DNA of 64,000 nucleotides from Acidobacteriaceae bacterium KBS 146 (lineage in GTDB: Bacteria > Acidobacteriota > Terriglobia > Terriglobales > Acidobacteriaceae), in the NCBI GenBank assembly GCA_000688615.1, contig JHVA01000001.1, forward strand, positions 1,550,001 to 1,614,000, in the 5' to 3' direction. The stretch's first letter is position 1. Every line of letters starts with the position of its first letter. The position numbers and the translations under genes are program-made. Shown piece after piece: positions 1 to 7,883 of this stretch. The notes beneath the pieces were generated by a model that worked only from the letters and a program-made list of their open reading frames with translations, did not search any database and was not told where the DNA came from.

Positions 1-1485
1 TTCCTTCTTCTTGTCCTTTGCTGCATCCGCATCCTTCACATCGGACGTAACCTTTACCTGATCAAAACCATTCGCTCGATACAGGGCCTGAATGGAAGCA
101 ACATCGCTGGAAACCAGCCCCGGGCTATATCTTCCGCTTCTCTGATAGGCATCAGCCTTTTTGACCTGCATCCGTTCTCGCAAAATATCGTCGGAGAAGT
201 ACCGATTTCCCCTGAGCTCCACGACGACGACCTTGTGCTTGATTCCTCGATCGACGGTATAGACAACGCGCGCGGTCGGCGTGTTCTGCCCAATCACCTT
301 CACATCGACCGTGGCATCAAAATAGCCCTGCTGCTGTACAAAATCACGAATATTATGCAGCCCCTCATTCAACAGATCGTTGTCGATCGTTCCTTCCTCG
401 AAGATGGGGACCAGCAAGTGCAGCCGGCCTTTGGAGACCTTCGTGCCTTCGACTAGAACCTTGACCTCCGGCCCCTGATTTACGTGGAACTGATAATCCA
501 GCTGTTTACGTTGCGGATCATACGTCTGCTGCTGCATGCTGACCGTGGCTTCCAGCCGGTCACGCTTCTGATACTGCGTTCGCAGACGCGACAAGGCGTT
601 GCTGACCGTATCCCGCGTCACCTTCTTCCCGCGCTTCAGCTTGCCCTTCTTCCGAAACTCCTCGATCGTCATGCCGAGATCCGGACTATCTACCGTAACC
701 TCGCCAATCCGCGCCTGCGGACCCACATTGACGTCATACTCCACGTTGACCTGGCTGTTAGGACGGTCCAACGTCGTACCCGCGTAGATCTTCGGCTCAT
801 GGTATCCGTTGGATCGCAAAATATCGCGGATCCCCTCCGTTCCGGCCGAAACTGAGGTATCGGTATACCCTGTGCCGGGACTCAGTTTGGTGGCATATTC
901 CAGCAACGACGTCAGCCGGTCGCTCTTCACTCCAGTGATCGTGACTTTCCCGACGTAGTAACGTGGGGTTCCCGCGAAGATAAGAACCATCCCACTACCC
1001 TCGCGGATTCCGCGTACAGAAATATCTCGATAACGTCCGCTGTCAAAAAGACGGCGCGTACTCTCACGCACCTTTTGCGGATCTAACGGCTCGCCCGCTT
1101 TTTGCGTCAGCTCATTCGGCAGAGTGTCCGTCGCCTCGAACGTTACCCCGGTAAACTCGATCCGGCTGACCAACAGCCCTTTCCACTCCCAGACCGAAGT
1201 GGTCAGGCCAGGCCCCGTGGAAATCGTAGGTTCTGTCAACCGCTGTTGCCGTCTGGGTCTCTGCGTCTGAGAAGCTGGAGACGTCGTCGGGGGACGCGTC
1301 CCTTGTTGCGGTGTCGATAAAGTCGGAGCCTCGGGAGTGGAAGGCGTCAGGATCGAGGGATTCAAATCACCGGGTTCGCTCTGCCCCAGGCAACGGAGCG
1401 CCATCGCTGTCCAGAGAAGCAGGACAGCCATCACACCAGACGTCAGCCTGTCACCGCGCCCGCTTCTCGTTGGACCTCTTCGCAA
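1..1485 (-). CDS. BamA/TamA-like outer-membrane protein, POTRA region (3' part outside window)
   Basis: Minus-strand reading frame that runs off the left edge; about 495 N-terminal residues are visible. It starts with a signal peptide (hydrophobic MAVLLLWTAMAL core) and a Pro/Thr/Gln-rich linker. Repeated POTRA-type units follow, each beginning with a strand such as VSRIEFTGV, VGKVTITGV or KHKVVVVELRGNRYFS and containing an LFDSGRYRDI-like helix. POTRA repeats are the periplasmic arm of Omp85 proteins that insert beta-barrels; the barrel would lie beyond position 1. In-frame TTG at 1485 gives a positively charged n-region and has GGGG just upstream; an in-frame TAG at 1504-1506 excludes earlier starts, and ATG at 1431 is the alternative. 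Whether it is BamA, TamA or a surface-protein transporter cannot be decided without the C-terminus. Confidence 0.8.
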   Translation of the reverse strand, partial: MRRGPTRSGRGDRLTSGVMAVLLLWTAMALRCLGQSEPGDLNPSILTPSTPEAPTLSTPQQGTRPPTTSPASQTQRPRRQQRLTEPTISTGPGLTTSVWEWKGLLVSRIEFTGVTFEATDTLPNELTQKAGEPLDPQKVRESTRRLFDSGRYRDISVRGIREGSGMVLIFAGTPRYYVGKVTITGVKSDRLTSLLEYATKLSPGTGYTDTSVSAGTEGIRDILRSNGYHEPKIYAGTTLDRPNSQVNVEYDVNVGPQARIGEVTVDSPDLGMTIEEFRKKGKLKRGKKVTRDTVSNALSRLRTQYQKRDRLEATVSMQQQTYDPQRKQLDYQFHVNQGPEVKVLVEGTKVSKGRLHLLVPIFEEGTIDNDLLNEGLHNIRDFVQQQGYFDATVDVKVIGQNTPTARVVYTVDRGIKHKVVVVELRGNRYFSDDILRERMQVKKADAYQRSGRYSPGLVSSDVASIQALYRANGFDQVKVTSDVKDADAAKDKKKE

Positions 1486-1691
1486 CTGACCCCATAAACC
1501 TTTCTAAACCACAGTCTTGTGACATCAGCGCCTACCTTGCAGCCTGCGAGCGGTGATCCTCAATCTGACTTGCGGTCTTGCCCCCTGTAGGATGCAGTCC
1601 GGCGGCCTGAAGCCCACCGGTTCCGCATCAGGCGACCATTTCCCTATACTACGAAAGAGCAGAGTCCTTCGGGGACCCAGAAAGACGACCT

Positions 1692-2804
1692 ATGCAACAG
1701 ACCTCGCCGGAGTTCGCTCCATCCTCATCTCCCGGCCCCTCCCTGATAGACGACCAGGAGCGCTACTCCCGCCAGATCCTCTTCTCGGGCATTGGACCCG
1801 AAGGGCAGGCTCGGCTTGCACAATCCCACGTCGCGGTCGTGGGCTGCGGAGCCACAGGAGCAGCTGCGGCCTCCCTGCTGGCGCGCGCCGGCGTGGGAAT
1901 CCTGACACTCATTGACCGGGATTTCGTGGAAGCCTCCAACCTGCAACGCCAGATCCTCTTCGATGAGGCCGACGCCCTCCAGGCTCTTCCCAAGGCCGAA
2001 GCCGCCCGTCGCAAGATCGCGCAATTCAACTCGGGGGTCACGGTCAATGCCCACGTTACAGACCTGATTCCCTCCAATATTGCTGAGCTTCTAGGCGATA
2101 GTCAGCTCATTCTGGATGCCACAGACAACTTCGAAACACGCTATCTCATAAACGACTTCGCGGTTCAGAAGGGAAAACCCTGGATCTACGCCGCTGCGAT
2201 CGGTGCTTATGCAGCGACCATGAACATCCTTCCCCGCACGCCATCCGAGGCTCCTGCTTCTCAGTCCAGCGCATGGGAGCCCACGGCCTGCCTCGCATGC
2301 CTGTTTCCCAAACCTCCCTCAGGTCCGGTCGAAACCTGCGATACCTCGGGAATCCTCTCCACGGCAGTCAATTTCGCCGCCTCCATTCAGGTCACCGAGG
2401 CGCTCAAATTCCTGACCGGCCAGGTCTCTCTGCTGCGCAGAACCCTGCTCTCGTTCGATCTCTGGACGTCAGAACGTTCCGAGATCTCAGCGCGTACTCC
2501 AGCAAAAGACTGCGTTGTCTGCGGTCTCCGGGAATTCTCCCACCTGGCTGGAGTCAACCGCCCTCACATCACCCTGTGCGGAAGAAACTCCGTTCAGATC
2601 CACGAACATCACCGCCCGGTAGACTTTGCGGCCATGCGAGACCGGCTTTCACCCCACGGCGAGGTTCGCTTCAACAATCTTCTGCTGCGGTTTGAACGGC
2701 CTCCCCACACCCTGACCATCTTTGCCGATGGCCGGGCCATCGTTCAGGGAACAACCGACATCACCGTTGCCCGGTCCCTCTATGCACGCTTCATCGGTTC
2801 CTGA
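1692..2804 (+). CDS. ThiF/MoeB/HesA family adenylyltransferase (E1-like)
   Basis: 370 residues. E1-like enzymes adenylate the C-terminal Gly-Gly of a ubiquitin-like sulfur carrier (ThiS, MoaD) for thiamine or molybdopterin synthesis. Visible are the nucleotide-binding VVGCGATGAAA loop (about residues 49-59), IDRDFVEASNLQRQ with the Asp and Arg that contact ATP, DATDNFETRYLIND, and two zinc-type pairs, CLAC and CVVC. A C-terminal segment of about 80 residues starting near LCGRNSVQI replaces the rhodanese domain of some MoeB/MOCS3 proteins. No thi or moa genes lie nearby, so the partner carrier is unknown. It stands alone between the divergent POTRA gene and the sigma factor; only a weak GAAAG precedes the ATG. 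Confidence 0.85.
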   Translation: MQQTSPEFAPSSSPGPSLIDDQERYSRQILFSGIGPEGQARLAQSHVAVVGCGATGAAAASLLARAGVGILTLIDRDFVEASNLQRQILFDEADALQALPKAEAARRKIAQFNSGVTVNAHVTDLIPSNIAELLGDSQLILDATDNFETRYLINDFAVQKGKPWIYAAAIGAYAATMNILPRTPSEAPASQSSAWEPTACLACLFPKPPSGPVETCDTSGILSTAVNFAASIQVTEALKFLTGQVSLLRRTLLSFDLWTSERSEISARTPAKDCVVCGLREFSHLAGVNRPHITLCGRNSVQIHEHHRPVDFAAMRDRLSPHGEVRFNNLLLRFERPPHTLTIFADGRAIVQGTTDITVARSLYARFIGS

Positions 2805-2916
2805 GCAGAAAAGAGAAGCGGAGATAGCCGTATCTCGAGCTTAAACAACCTTTTTCAGACAAAATGACTCCTACAACCTACGTGTGAAAAATCCTTTACT
2901 GCCTCTTTTTTCTATC

Positions 2917-2937
2917 CTTGAACGTAATCCGTTCAAG
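2917..2937. promoter_or_regulatory. Perfect inverted repeat upstream of the ECF sigma gene
   Basis: CTTGAACG and CGTTCAAG are perfect 8-bp complements separated by TAATC, 26 bp before the sigma-factor ATG. The size and dyad symmetry fit a dimeric regulator site; a 5'-UTR hairpin is the alternative. No run of T follows, so a terminator is unlikely. The cognate regulator is unknown. Confidence 0.4.
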
Positions 2938-2963
2938 AAATTGACACAACCCGGAGTTGAACT

Positions 2964-3623
2964 ATGGAAGTCCAAGGTCTCCAGATGACTGAAGCTAAGA
3001 CCGCCCCCGGGCTCTTCAAGCGCAATCCACCTATTGCGGGTGAAGCAGAAGCGATTGAGCGCGCCAAAGCAGGCGACGCAGAGGCTTTTTCGAAGCTCTA
3101 TGCATTGCATAAACGTCGCGTATACACCCTGTGTCTTCGCATGCTCGGAAATGTCTCCGAAGCCGAAGACATGACCCAGGAGGCCTTCCTCCACCTCTTT
3201 CGCAAGATCGGCAGCTTTCGCGGTGAAAGTGCGTTCTCGACCTGGCTACACCGTTTGACAGTAAACCTTGTCCTTATGCACCTTCGCAAGAAGGGGCTGC
3301 AACTGGTCTCTCTGGAGGAGACCATTAATCCTTCGGAAGAAGATTCCCCCAAGCGTGATTTCGGAAGTCGCGATACTCAGCTCGCAGGATCTGTCGACCG
3401 TGTCGCTCTTGAGCGAGCCGTTGCTTCACTTCCTCCCGGCTATCGCATGGTTTTTGTGCTTCATGACGTTGAAGGTTTTGAGCATAATGAAATTGCAGGC
3501 ATGCTTGAGTGCTCAACCGGAAACAGCAAATCTCAGCTCCATAAGGCTCGCCTCAAGCTTCGGGAGCTGCTCCGTCGATCGGAGTCCACCGCTCAGGCCG
3601 AGGTTAAGGAAGCGGCATTATGA
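2964..3623 (+). CDS. ECF-family RNA polymerase sigma factor (RpoE-like)
   Basis: 219 residues with the two-domain ECF layout. Sigma region 2 spans about residues 30-105 ([50 protein letters not shown]), and region 4 spans about 150-205 with the helix-turn-helix ([20 protein letters not shown]). A variable linker lies between. ATG at 2964 is preceded by CGGAG at good spacing. The gene overlaps the next one by 4 nt (ATGA), the usual coupling of sigma and cognate anti-sigma. The expected role is envelope or oxidative stress transcription released by a signal acting on the downstream protein; the signal cannot be read from sequence. Confidence 0.92.
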   Translation: MEVQGLQMTEAKTAPGLFKRNPPIAGEAEAIERAKAGDAEAFSKLYALHKRRVYTLCLRMLGNVSEAEDMTQEAFLHLFRKIGSFRGESAFSTWLHRLTVNLVLMHLRKKGLQLVSLEETINPSEEDSPKRDFGSRDTQLAGSVDRVALERAVASLPPGYRMVFVLHDVEGFEHNEIAGMLECSTGNSKSQLHKARLKLRELLRRSESTAQAEVKEAAL

Positions 3624-3907
3624 CCTTGAAGAACTCTAGCCCTATCCCGTTATCTTGCGCTGAATTTCAGGAACAACTACCCGATCTGTTCGCTGCCGGC
3701 AGCGGTGCTATCCACGATCCTCAACTCACTGAGCATCTAAAGACGTGCGAAAACTGCTCCGCCCTGGTTCGCGATCTGCAATATATCGCAGATCAGGCGA
3801 AGCAATTGCTTCAGCCCACGCACGAACCCAGTGACAGCGTCTGGAAGAAGATCCAGGAAGGTCTTGCCGCTGATTCCAGCCTTGTCCCTGAACCCAGCAA
3901 GAATTGA
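3620..3907 (+). CDS. Putative zinc-finger anti-sigma factor
   Basis: 95 residues, translationally coupled to the ECF sigma gene. A Cys near residue 14 ([16 protein letters not shown]) and [11 protein letters not shown] (H-x3-C-x2-C, about residues 36-46) form the anti-sigma (ZAS) fingerprint that clamps an ECF sigma factor. The protein has no transmembrane segment and ends soon after the zinc domain, so it would be a soluble anti-sigma factor, typical of thiol/redox-responsive pairs of the RsrA type. Redox sensing is inference from the missing membrane anchor and the CxxC. Confidence 0.8.
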   Translation: MTLKNSSPIPLSCAEFQEQLPDLFAAGSGAIHDPQLTEHLKTCENCSALVRDLQYIADQAKQLLQPTHEPSDSVWKKIQEGLAADSSLVPEPSKN

Positions 3908-3958
3908 CTCACAAATAAGTTGATTCTGGGATTTTGTCCGTGTATGGTCGTACACAGT

Positions 3959-4048
3959 ATGGTGCATAGCTTCAACTCCGCCCGATTTAGCTTTCGCTAC
4001 TGGTATCCGGTAGCGGCCGGCGGAGCCTCGCATGTACCTCTGAATTAG
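3959..4048 (+). CDS. Aromatic-rich leader peptide of aroK
   Basis: 29 codons ending at TAG 4046-4048. The peptide reads MVHSFNSARFSFRYWYP and then VAAGGASHVPLN. Five of seven residues in FSFRYWY are aromatic (TTT AGC TTT CGC TAC TGG TAT), covering all three end products of the shikimate pathway. An in-frame ATG at 3944 would add MVVHS at the N-terminus; GGGA at 3928-3931 is a weak ribosome site for it. The peptide sits directly before an intrinsic terminator and shikimate kinase, the position of classical pheA or trp leader peptides. The start codon is the least certain part. Confidence 0.7.
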   Translation: MVHSFNSARFSFRYWYPVAAGGASHVPLN

Positions 4049-4079
4049 CCAGACCTCAGAGCCTTCGATCTTCCCCGAG

Positions 4080-4110
4080 CCGCGACCCCAAAGGTCGCGG
4101 TTTCGTTTTT
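4080..4110 (+). terminator. Intrinsic terminator in the aroK leader
   Basis: An 8-bp G+C-rich perfect stem, CCGCGACC / GGTCGCGG, with loop CCAAA is followed by TTTCGTTTTT. It ends 31 nt before the preferred aroK start. Lying before a gene, preceded by a leader peptide and by a competing complement of its 5' arm, it is best read as an attenuator; it could also terminate the sigma/anti-sigma transcript. Confidence 0.8.
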
Positions 4111-4141
4111 ACACTAAAGAATGAGACACCGGAGAAAGTCA

Positions 4142-4738
4142 ATGTCATTCAGCCAGCAAGTCCTCAGCGCTCTCGACCCCGCAAAGGTCCCATCTGACGT
4201 TCTTCCCTCCCATCTACGTCGCCTGGTGCTCACAGGCTTTATGGGCGCTGGCAAATCAACGGTTGGCCGCCTTCTCGCTGCACGCCTCGGATGGGAGTTT
4301 CTGGACCTTGACCAGCATCTGGAAAACCGTGCGGGTGCCACCATCCCGGAGCTGTTCTCCCGACATGGCGAAGCCTATTTTCGTCGCCTGGAATCCACCG
4401 CTCTGGCCTCAGCTCTCGGCCGCTCGAAGGTTGTGCTCGCCCTTGGCGGAGGAACGCCGGAAGACCTCACCAATCGGCTTCTCATCGAACAGACTCCCGG
4501 TACTGCTACGGTCTTCCTCGATGCCCCCTTCGCTACGCTCTTCGATCGCTGTGTCCTCCAGGAGATCTCGCGACCGGTCCTTGCTGATCCAGCAGCGGCA
4601 CAGGTCCGATTTGAACGACGTCGCCCCCTTTATACCCGTCTGTCGCACCTCACCGTCGAGACCACCAACCTCTCCTCGGATCAGACCATCGAAGCCATCC
4701 TCTCCGGGCTGAACCAGATTCCGTACTTCCGCACCTAA
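4142..4738 (+). CDS. aroK: Shikimate kinase
   Basis: 198 residues from the preferred ATG at 4142, which has GGAG nine bases upstream (ATG 4121 in frame would add seven residues). It phosphorylates shikimate at the 3-OH with ATP, step five of chorismate synthesis. Visible are the Walker A loop LTGFMGAGKSTVGRLLA, the substrate-binding Asp/Arg region LGWEFLDLDQHLENRAG, FRRLES, ALGGGTPE, and a lid with SRPVL and ERRRPLYTRL. The N-terminal 25 residues before the fold are longer than in E. coli AroK. aroB and aroC lie elsewhere in this window in separate transcripts. Control by aromatic amino-acid supply is suggested by the upstream leader. Confidence 0.93.
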   Translation: MSFSQQVLSALDPAKVPSDVLPSHLRRLVLTGFMGAGKSTVGRLLAARLGWEFLDLDQHLENRAGATIPELFSRHGEAYFRRLESTALASALGRSKVVLALGGGTPEDLTNRLLIEQTPGTATVFLDAPFATLFDRCVLQEISRPVLADPAAAQVRFERRRPLYTRLSHLTVETTNLSSDQTIEAILSGLNQIPYFRT

Positions 4739-4741
4739 GGC

Positions 4742-5851
4742 GTGCAGCGCAAACTATCGGCATCTAATCGGTATACCGATCCACAGGAGAATAAGCTGGC
4801 CTACGAGACCGATTCGACCATTCAGGAGAAGCACTCCCGCCGGATTGTGCGAGGGCATATTCTTTTTGCCTTTGGATTGCTCCTGGCGCTGGGCCTGGCG
4901 TGGCTGCTTGCAAAAGAGATCATTCTGATCTATGTCAGCGCCCTGTTCGCCGCCGTCCTGATGCCGATCGTCAATCGCATCATGCGGACCCACATCCGGG
5001 GAAAACAGCCATCAAAAGCAGCGGCCATCTTTTTGATCGTTGCTGGAATTGGCCTCGTCGTCGGCATCTTTCTCACCGTCGGCCTGCCTCCCGTGCTGCA
5101 TGACCTCAACCAGTTCTCTACGGAGCTTCCTTCGCGCATCCCGAAGGTGATGTCTCGACTGGACCAGCTCCCAATTGCCAATCGGCTGGGTGTGGATGAG
5201 ATCGCTCATCGTGCCGAAGGTGCACTCACGACGACAGCCAGCTACCTGATGACCTCGCTGCCGAACTGGCTCTCGCACCTGTTTGACATTCTCTCCGCCC
5301 TCTTCCTCTGTATTTATTTCATGCTCGAAGGCGATGCCGCCTATCGGTTCGCGCTCTCTTTAGTTCCTCCGACTCACCGGAGTCGTCTTGGTTCGACTCT
5401 CGAAAAGGCAGACGACAAGATCAGCAACTGGCTCATCGGCCAGGGCCTCCTCATGGTTATTCTCGGAGTCTCCTCGACCATCGTCTTCGCAATCCTGCAC
5501 GTCCGCTATTTTTTGCTCCTCGGATTTCTGATGGGCCTGTTCAATATCATTCCCATCGCGGGCGGCGTCGTCACCATTACTCTCGCCGCGATTGTCGCAG
5601 CCTTCGACTCCTGGAGCAAAGTCGCTGGAGTGCTTATCTTTTACATTCTCTATTTGAATGTCGAGAACGCTTACCTCATCCCGCGCATCATGGGGAGCAG
5701 TGTTGAGCTTTCAGGACTCACCATCCTCATCGCTCTTCTCTGTGGCACTGCACTGGCTGGAGTCACCGGGGCTCTCGTGGCGGTTCCCACCGCTGCTCTC
5801 ATTGCTGTTCTTCTCGAGGAGTACGCTGTTTACAAAGATGTAACAGAGTGA
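4742..5851 (+). CDS. AI-2E/PerM family membrane transporter
   Basis: 369 residues from GTG 4742, three bases after the aroK stop. The family (PF01594) has about eight membrane helices. Here a helix pair lies near residues 40-80 (HILFAFGLLLALGLAWLLA, EIILIYVSALFAAVLMPIV), a third near 100, then a soluble segment, then a hydrophobic C-terminal half containing GLFNIIPIAGG and VPTAALIAVLLEEY. Members export small molecules or ions; substrates are mostly unknown and AI-2 export should not be assumed. TAAGG lies close before the GTG; an alternative is the non-standard CTG at 4796 with AGGAG at ideal spacing. Probably co-transcribed with aroK. Confidence 0.85.
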   Translation: MQRKLSASNRYTDPQENKLAYETDSTIQEKHSRRIVRGHILFAFGLLLALGLAWLLAKEIILIYVSALFAAVLMPIVNRIMRTHIRGKQPSKAAAIFLIVAGIGLVVGIFLTVGLPPVLHDLNQFSTELPSRIPKVMSRLDQLPIANRLGVDEIAHRAEGALTTTASYLMTSLPNWLSHLFDILSALFLCIYFMLEGDAAYRFALSLVPPTHRSRLGSTLEKADDKISNWLIGQGLLMVILGVSSTIVFAILHVRYFLLLGFLMGLFNIIPIAGGVVTITLAAIVAAFDSWSKVAGVLIFYILYLNVENAYLIPRIMGSSVELSGLTILIALLCGTALAGVTGALVAVPTAALIAVLLEEYAVYKDVTE

Positions 5852-5944
5852 AGTGCAACAGCACCAATGGTCTATAGATCATCGATTAGCCGTCTCTAAA
5901 AAATTTAGCGCGGATAGAATCTGGGCTTGCTATCCTGTTTTGCA

Positions 5945-6547
5945 GTGTCCGAACTGAAGCTTCGTCAACCCGCTCGTAGCAATCTCCTGGCTCCAGTACT
6001 GATCGCCTTTTTAGTCCTTGGTATTGCGATCGCGCTCATCCTGCGCTTCACGCCTCACAGCACCGCGAAGCTACAGATCCTCCACACCACCGCCTATCCA
6101 ACCCACACGGTCTTCAAATCAGACTCGATCCTGGTTGGACGAGATCGATCCCAGGACGACCTGTACGTCGTTACCACACTCCGCATGGAAGATCGATTGA
6201 ATCTGCCTCTCTTCGTCAAGGATCTCACCGCCACCTTAGAGACATCAGACGGGCAAAAGTTTGAGACAAGCGCTGTCCAGAAACAGGATTTCGAAAATCT
6301 GTTCACGACCTACCCTGCACTGCGCCCTCTCGCCACCTCCCCACTCGTGCGGGAAACTCTCATCGAATCGGGTCAGGCAGCTCAAGGAACGATCATCTTG
6401 CACTTCCCTGTCACGCAGGAAGCCTGGAACCATCGTCGCTCCGCCACACTTCATGTAGCTCTTTACCATCAAGGCAAGGTGTCGATTGCAATCCCGACAG
6501 GCGATCAGGCCTCATCCGTAGACGAAGGAACATCAGAAGACGAATGA
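5945..6547 (+). CDS. Conserved hypothetical single-pass membrane protein
   Basis: About 200 residues from GTG 5945 (TTG 5927 in frame is another possible start; neither has a clear ribosome site). An N-terminal cytoplasmic stretch (SELKLRQPARSN) and one helix (LLAPVLIAFLVLGIAIALIL) precede an extracytoplasmic beta-rich domain with HTVFKSDSILVGRDRSQDDL and LTATLETSDGQKFETS. It resembles no family I can name with certainty. It overlaps rsmE by 4 nt (ATGA), so the two are co-expressed, but no functional link is evident. Confidence 0.7.
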   Translation: MSELKLRQPARSNLLAPVLIAFLVLGIAIALILRFTPHSTAKLQILHTTAYPTHTVFKSDSILVGRDRSQDDLYVVTTLRMEDRLNLPLFVKDLTATLETSDGQKFETSAVQKQDFENLFTTYPALRPLATSPLVRETLIESGQAAQGTIILHFPVTQEAWNHRRSATLHVALYHQGKVSIAIPTGDQASSVDEGTSEDE

Positions 6548-7269
6548 CCCGCCGTCGTTGGATTGCAGACACATGGACGTCGACAACTGCCACGCTCACC
6601 GGAGAACAGGCTGCACATCTTGCGCGTGTTCTGCGAGCGACACCCGGACAGATCTACGACATCGTTGCCGGAGGATTTCTTCATCGCGCTGAAATCGTCA
6701 GCGTCCAGCCCACAGAGGTCGTCTTCGCTCTCCATGAAGAACTCGAATCCGAGACCGCTCTCCCGTTACATCTTCTGCTGGCTGTCTTCAAATTCGACCA
6801 CATGGAATGGGCGATCGAAAAAGCAACTGAGCTCGGCGTAGATCGCATTACACCTATCCTCGCTCGAAGGACGGAAAAGCATCTGTCTCAGGCCGCCGCG
6901 AAGCGAGCAGAACGCTGGCGCAGGATTGCGCTCGAATCTTCCAAGCAGTCGCGCAGAACCACGATACCCACCATAGAAGAACCGTCTTCTCTCAAGCCTG
7001 TTCTGGAAAAAGTGAACGAGCCGGTACGCCTTCTCCTATCAGAAACCGAACAGGAGACCAGCATTGCTTCAGTGCTGAAGGCCAGTACTGCTCCAGACAT
7101 TCGATCCACATACGCGTTGGCGATTGGACCGGAGGGAGGCTGGACTGCAGAGGAGATGCTCCTCTTCCAGGAGCATCAATGGCATCCGGTCACACTCGGC
7201 CCGCGCATCCTTCGCGCCGAGACCGCAGCCATCTCTGCCATCGCAATTCTGTCGTCCCATCTGCTCTGA
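6544..7269 (+). CDS. rsmE: 16S rRNA (uracil(1498)-N(3))-methyltransferase
   Basis: 241 residues, the normal RsmE length. It methylates U1498 of 16S rRNA at the decoding site using S-adenosylmethionine. The N-terminal PUA-like domain (EQAAHLARVLRATPGQIYDIV) is followed by a SPOUT knot domain: KFDHMEWAIEKATELGVDRI, RRTEKH, ERWRRIALESSKQSRR, and the knot motifs LAIGPEGGWTAEE and LGPRILRAETAAISAI. It is translationally coupled to the preceding membrane protein gene. Confidence 0.95.
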   Translation: MTRRRWIADTWTSTTATLTGEQAAHLARVLRATPGQIYDIVAGGFLHRAEIVSVQPTEVVFALHEELESETALPLHLLLAVFKFDHMEWAIEKATELGVDRITPILARRTEKHLSQAAAKRAERWRRIALESSKQSRRTTIPTIEEPSSLKPVLEKVNEPVRLLLSETEQETSIASVLKASTAPDIRSTYALAIGPEGGWTAEEMLLFQEHQWHPVTLGPRILRAETAAISAIAILSSHLL

Positions 7270-7445
7270 TCGTCTCTATCAGGCTCTGCGGAGGGTAATA
7301 CTCGACGACGGTTTCAGGGATTTCTCGTTCCGCTACACCCAAATGAAGTGTCATCCTGCGTATAGCGGTAGCAGAAGCGCAAGTCGAAGGATTGCAGGCG
7401 TGCGAACGGACAAATCAGGGACGCCAGGTAGGGAGTGCTGAGAGA

Positions 7446-7883
7446 TTAGTTCGGCTTCTCACGGTCCGCACGGCCAAATCTGGCATCGATCCGCTTTCGT
7501 CCGGCAAAACCTTCTTCCGGAGAGTGCCAATACTCAATCTGCTTCTCCCCAAGCTTCCAGCACAACAGAACCGTCTGCCCTTCCATCGTGCAGGGAAAAT
7601 CCAGCAATCCTTTTTCCAGGTCCTTCACCTGAACGCCAATCTCATCGATCTCGGTCAGTGTGTCCTGGGTCTCCTGGAGAGCTTTGTCACGCTCCGCGCG
7701 GCGGCGCGCAGTCTTGACGACATCGAGGTGAGCGCCGCCAATCATAAAGATGTGATGGCGCAGCCGCTCGAACTCCAATTCAAGCTCTGCGGCACGCGTC
7801 CCCGCCTTTTGCGCCCTCCGTAGAAGAGCCTCGACGACGGGAAGCAATGTCTGCGCCTCTCCCAGCGTGAACGTTCGACTCAA
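7446..7883 (-). CDS. DUF2203 family protein
   Basis: 145 residues. The opening FTLGEAQTLLPVVEALLRRA is the hallmark of DUF2203, a small mostly helical family of unknown function. The middle is a probable coiled coil (RAAELELEFERLRHHIF, ALQETQDTLTEIDEIGVQVKDLEKGLLDFP). The C-terminal part (VLLCWKLGEKQIEYWHSPEEGFAGR) is a conserved hairpin. Its start overlaps the nadA stop by 4 nt, so it is the second gene of the nadA transcript and would come under the NAD+ riboswitch. Confidence 0.85.
   Translation of the reverse strand: MSRTFTLGEAQTLLPVVEALLRRAQKAGTRAAELELEFERLRHHIFMIGGAHLDVVKTARRRAERDKALQETQDTLTEIDEIGVQVKDLEKGLLDFPCTMEGQTVLLCWKLGEKQIEYWHSPEEGFAGRKRIDARFGRADREKPN

Larger units (their letters stand above)
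3944..4110 (+). promoter_or_regulatory. Transcription attenuator leader of aroK (aromatic leader peptide plus competing hairpins)
   Basis: The 170-nt leader between the anti-sigma gene and aroK holds a short reading frame with a run of aromatic codons (3986-4006) followed by competing stems. Stem A pairs CGCTAC (3995-4000, inside the aromatic run) with GTAGCG (4010-4015), enclosed by CTCCGCC (3976-3982) and GGCGGAG (4019-4025). CTCTGA (4038-4043) and TCAGAG (4056-4061) form a middle hairpin. The terminator pairs CCGCGACC (4080-4087) with GGTCGCGG (4093-4100). GGTAGCGGC (4009-4017) complements the terminator's own 5' arm GCCGCGACC (4079-4087) at 8 of 9 positions, so it is a ready antiterminator once stem A is melted. 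A ribosome stalled for Phe, Tyr or Trp would cover CGCTAC and allow aroK transcription. The mechanism is inferred from complementarity; no folding was computed. Confidence 0.75.

Noticed and set aside
2941-2946. TTGACA as a -35 box for the sigma gene
   Set aside because: A matching -10 would fall at the start codon, so it cannot drive this gene.
7355-7440. Possible further copy of the GTCATCCTGAGC-type repeat after rsmE
   Set aside because: GTGTCATCCTGCGTATAGCGG and GAAGGATTGCAGG only loosely resemble the element; too degenerate to call without a genome-wide comparison.
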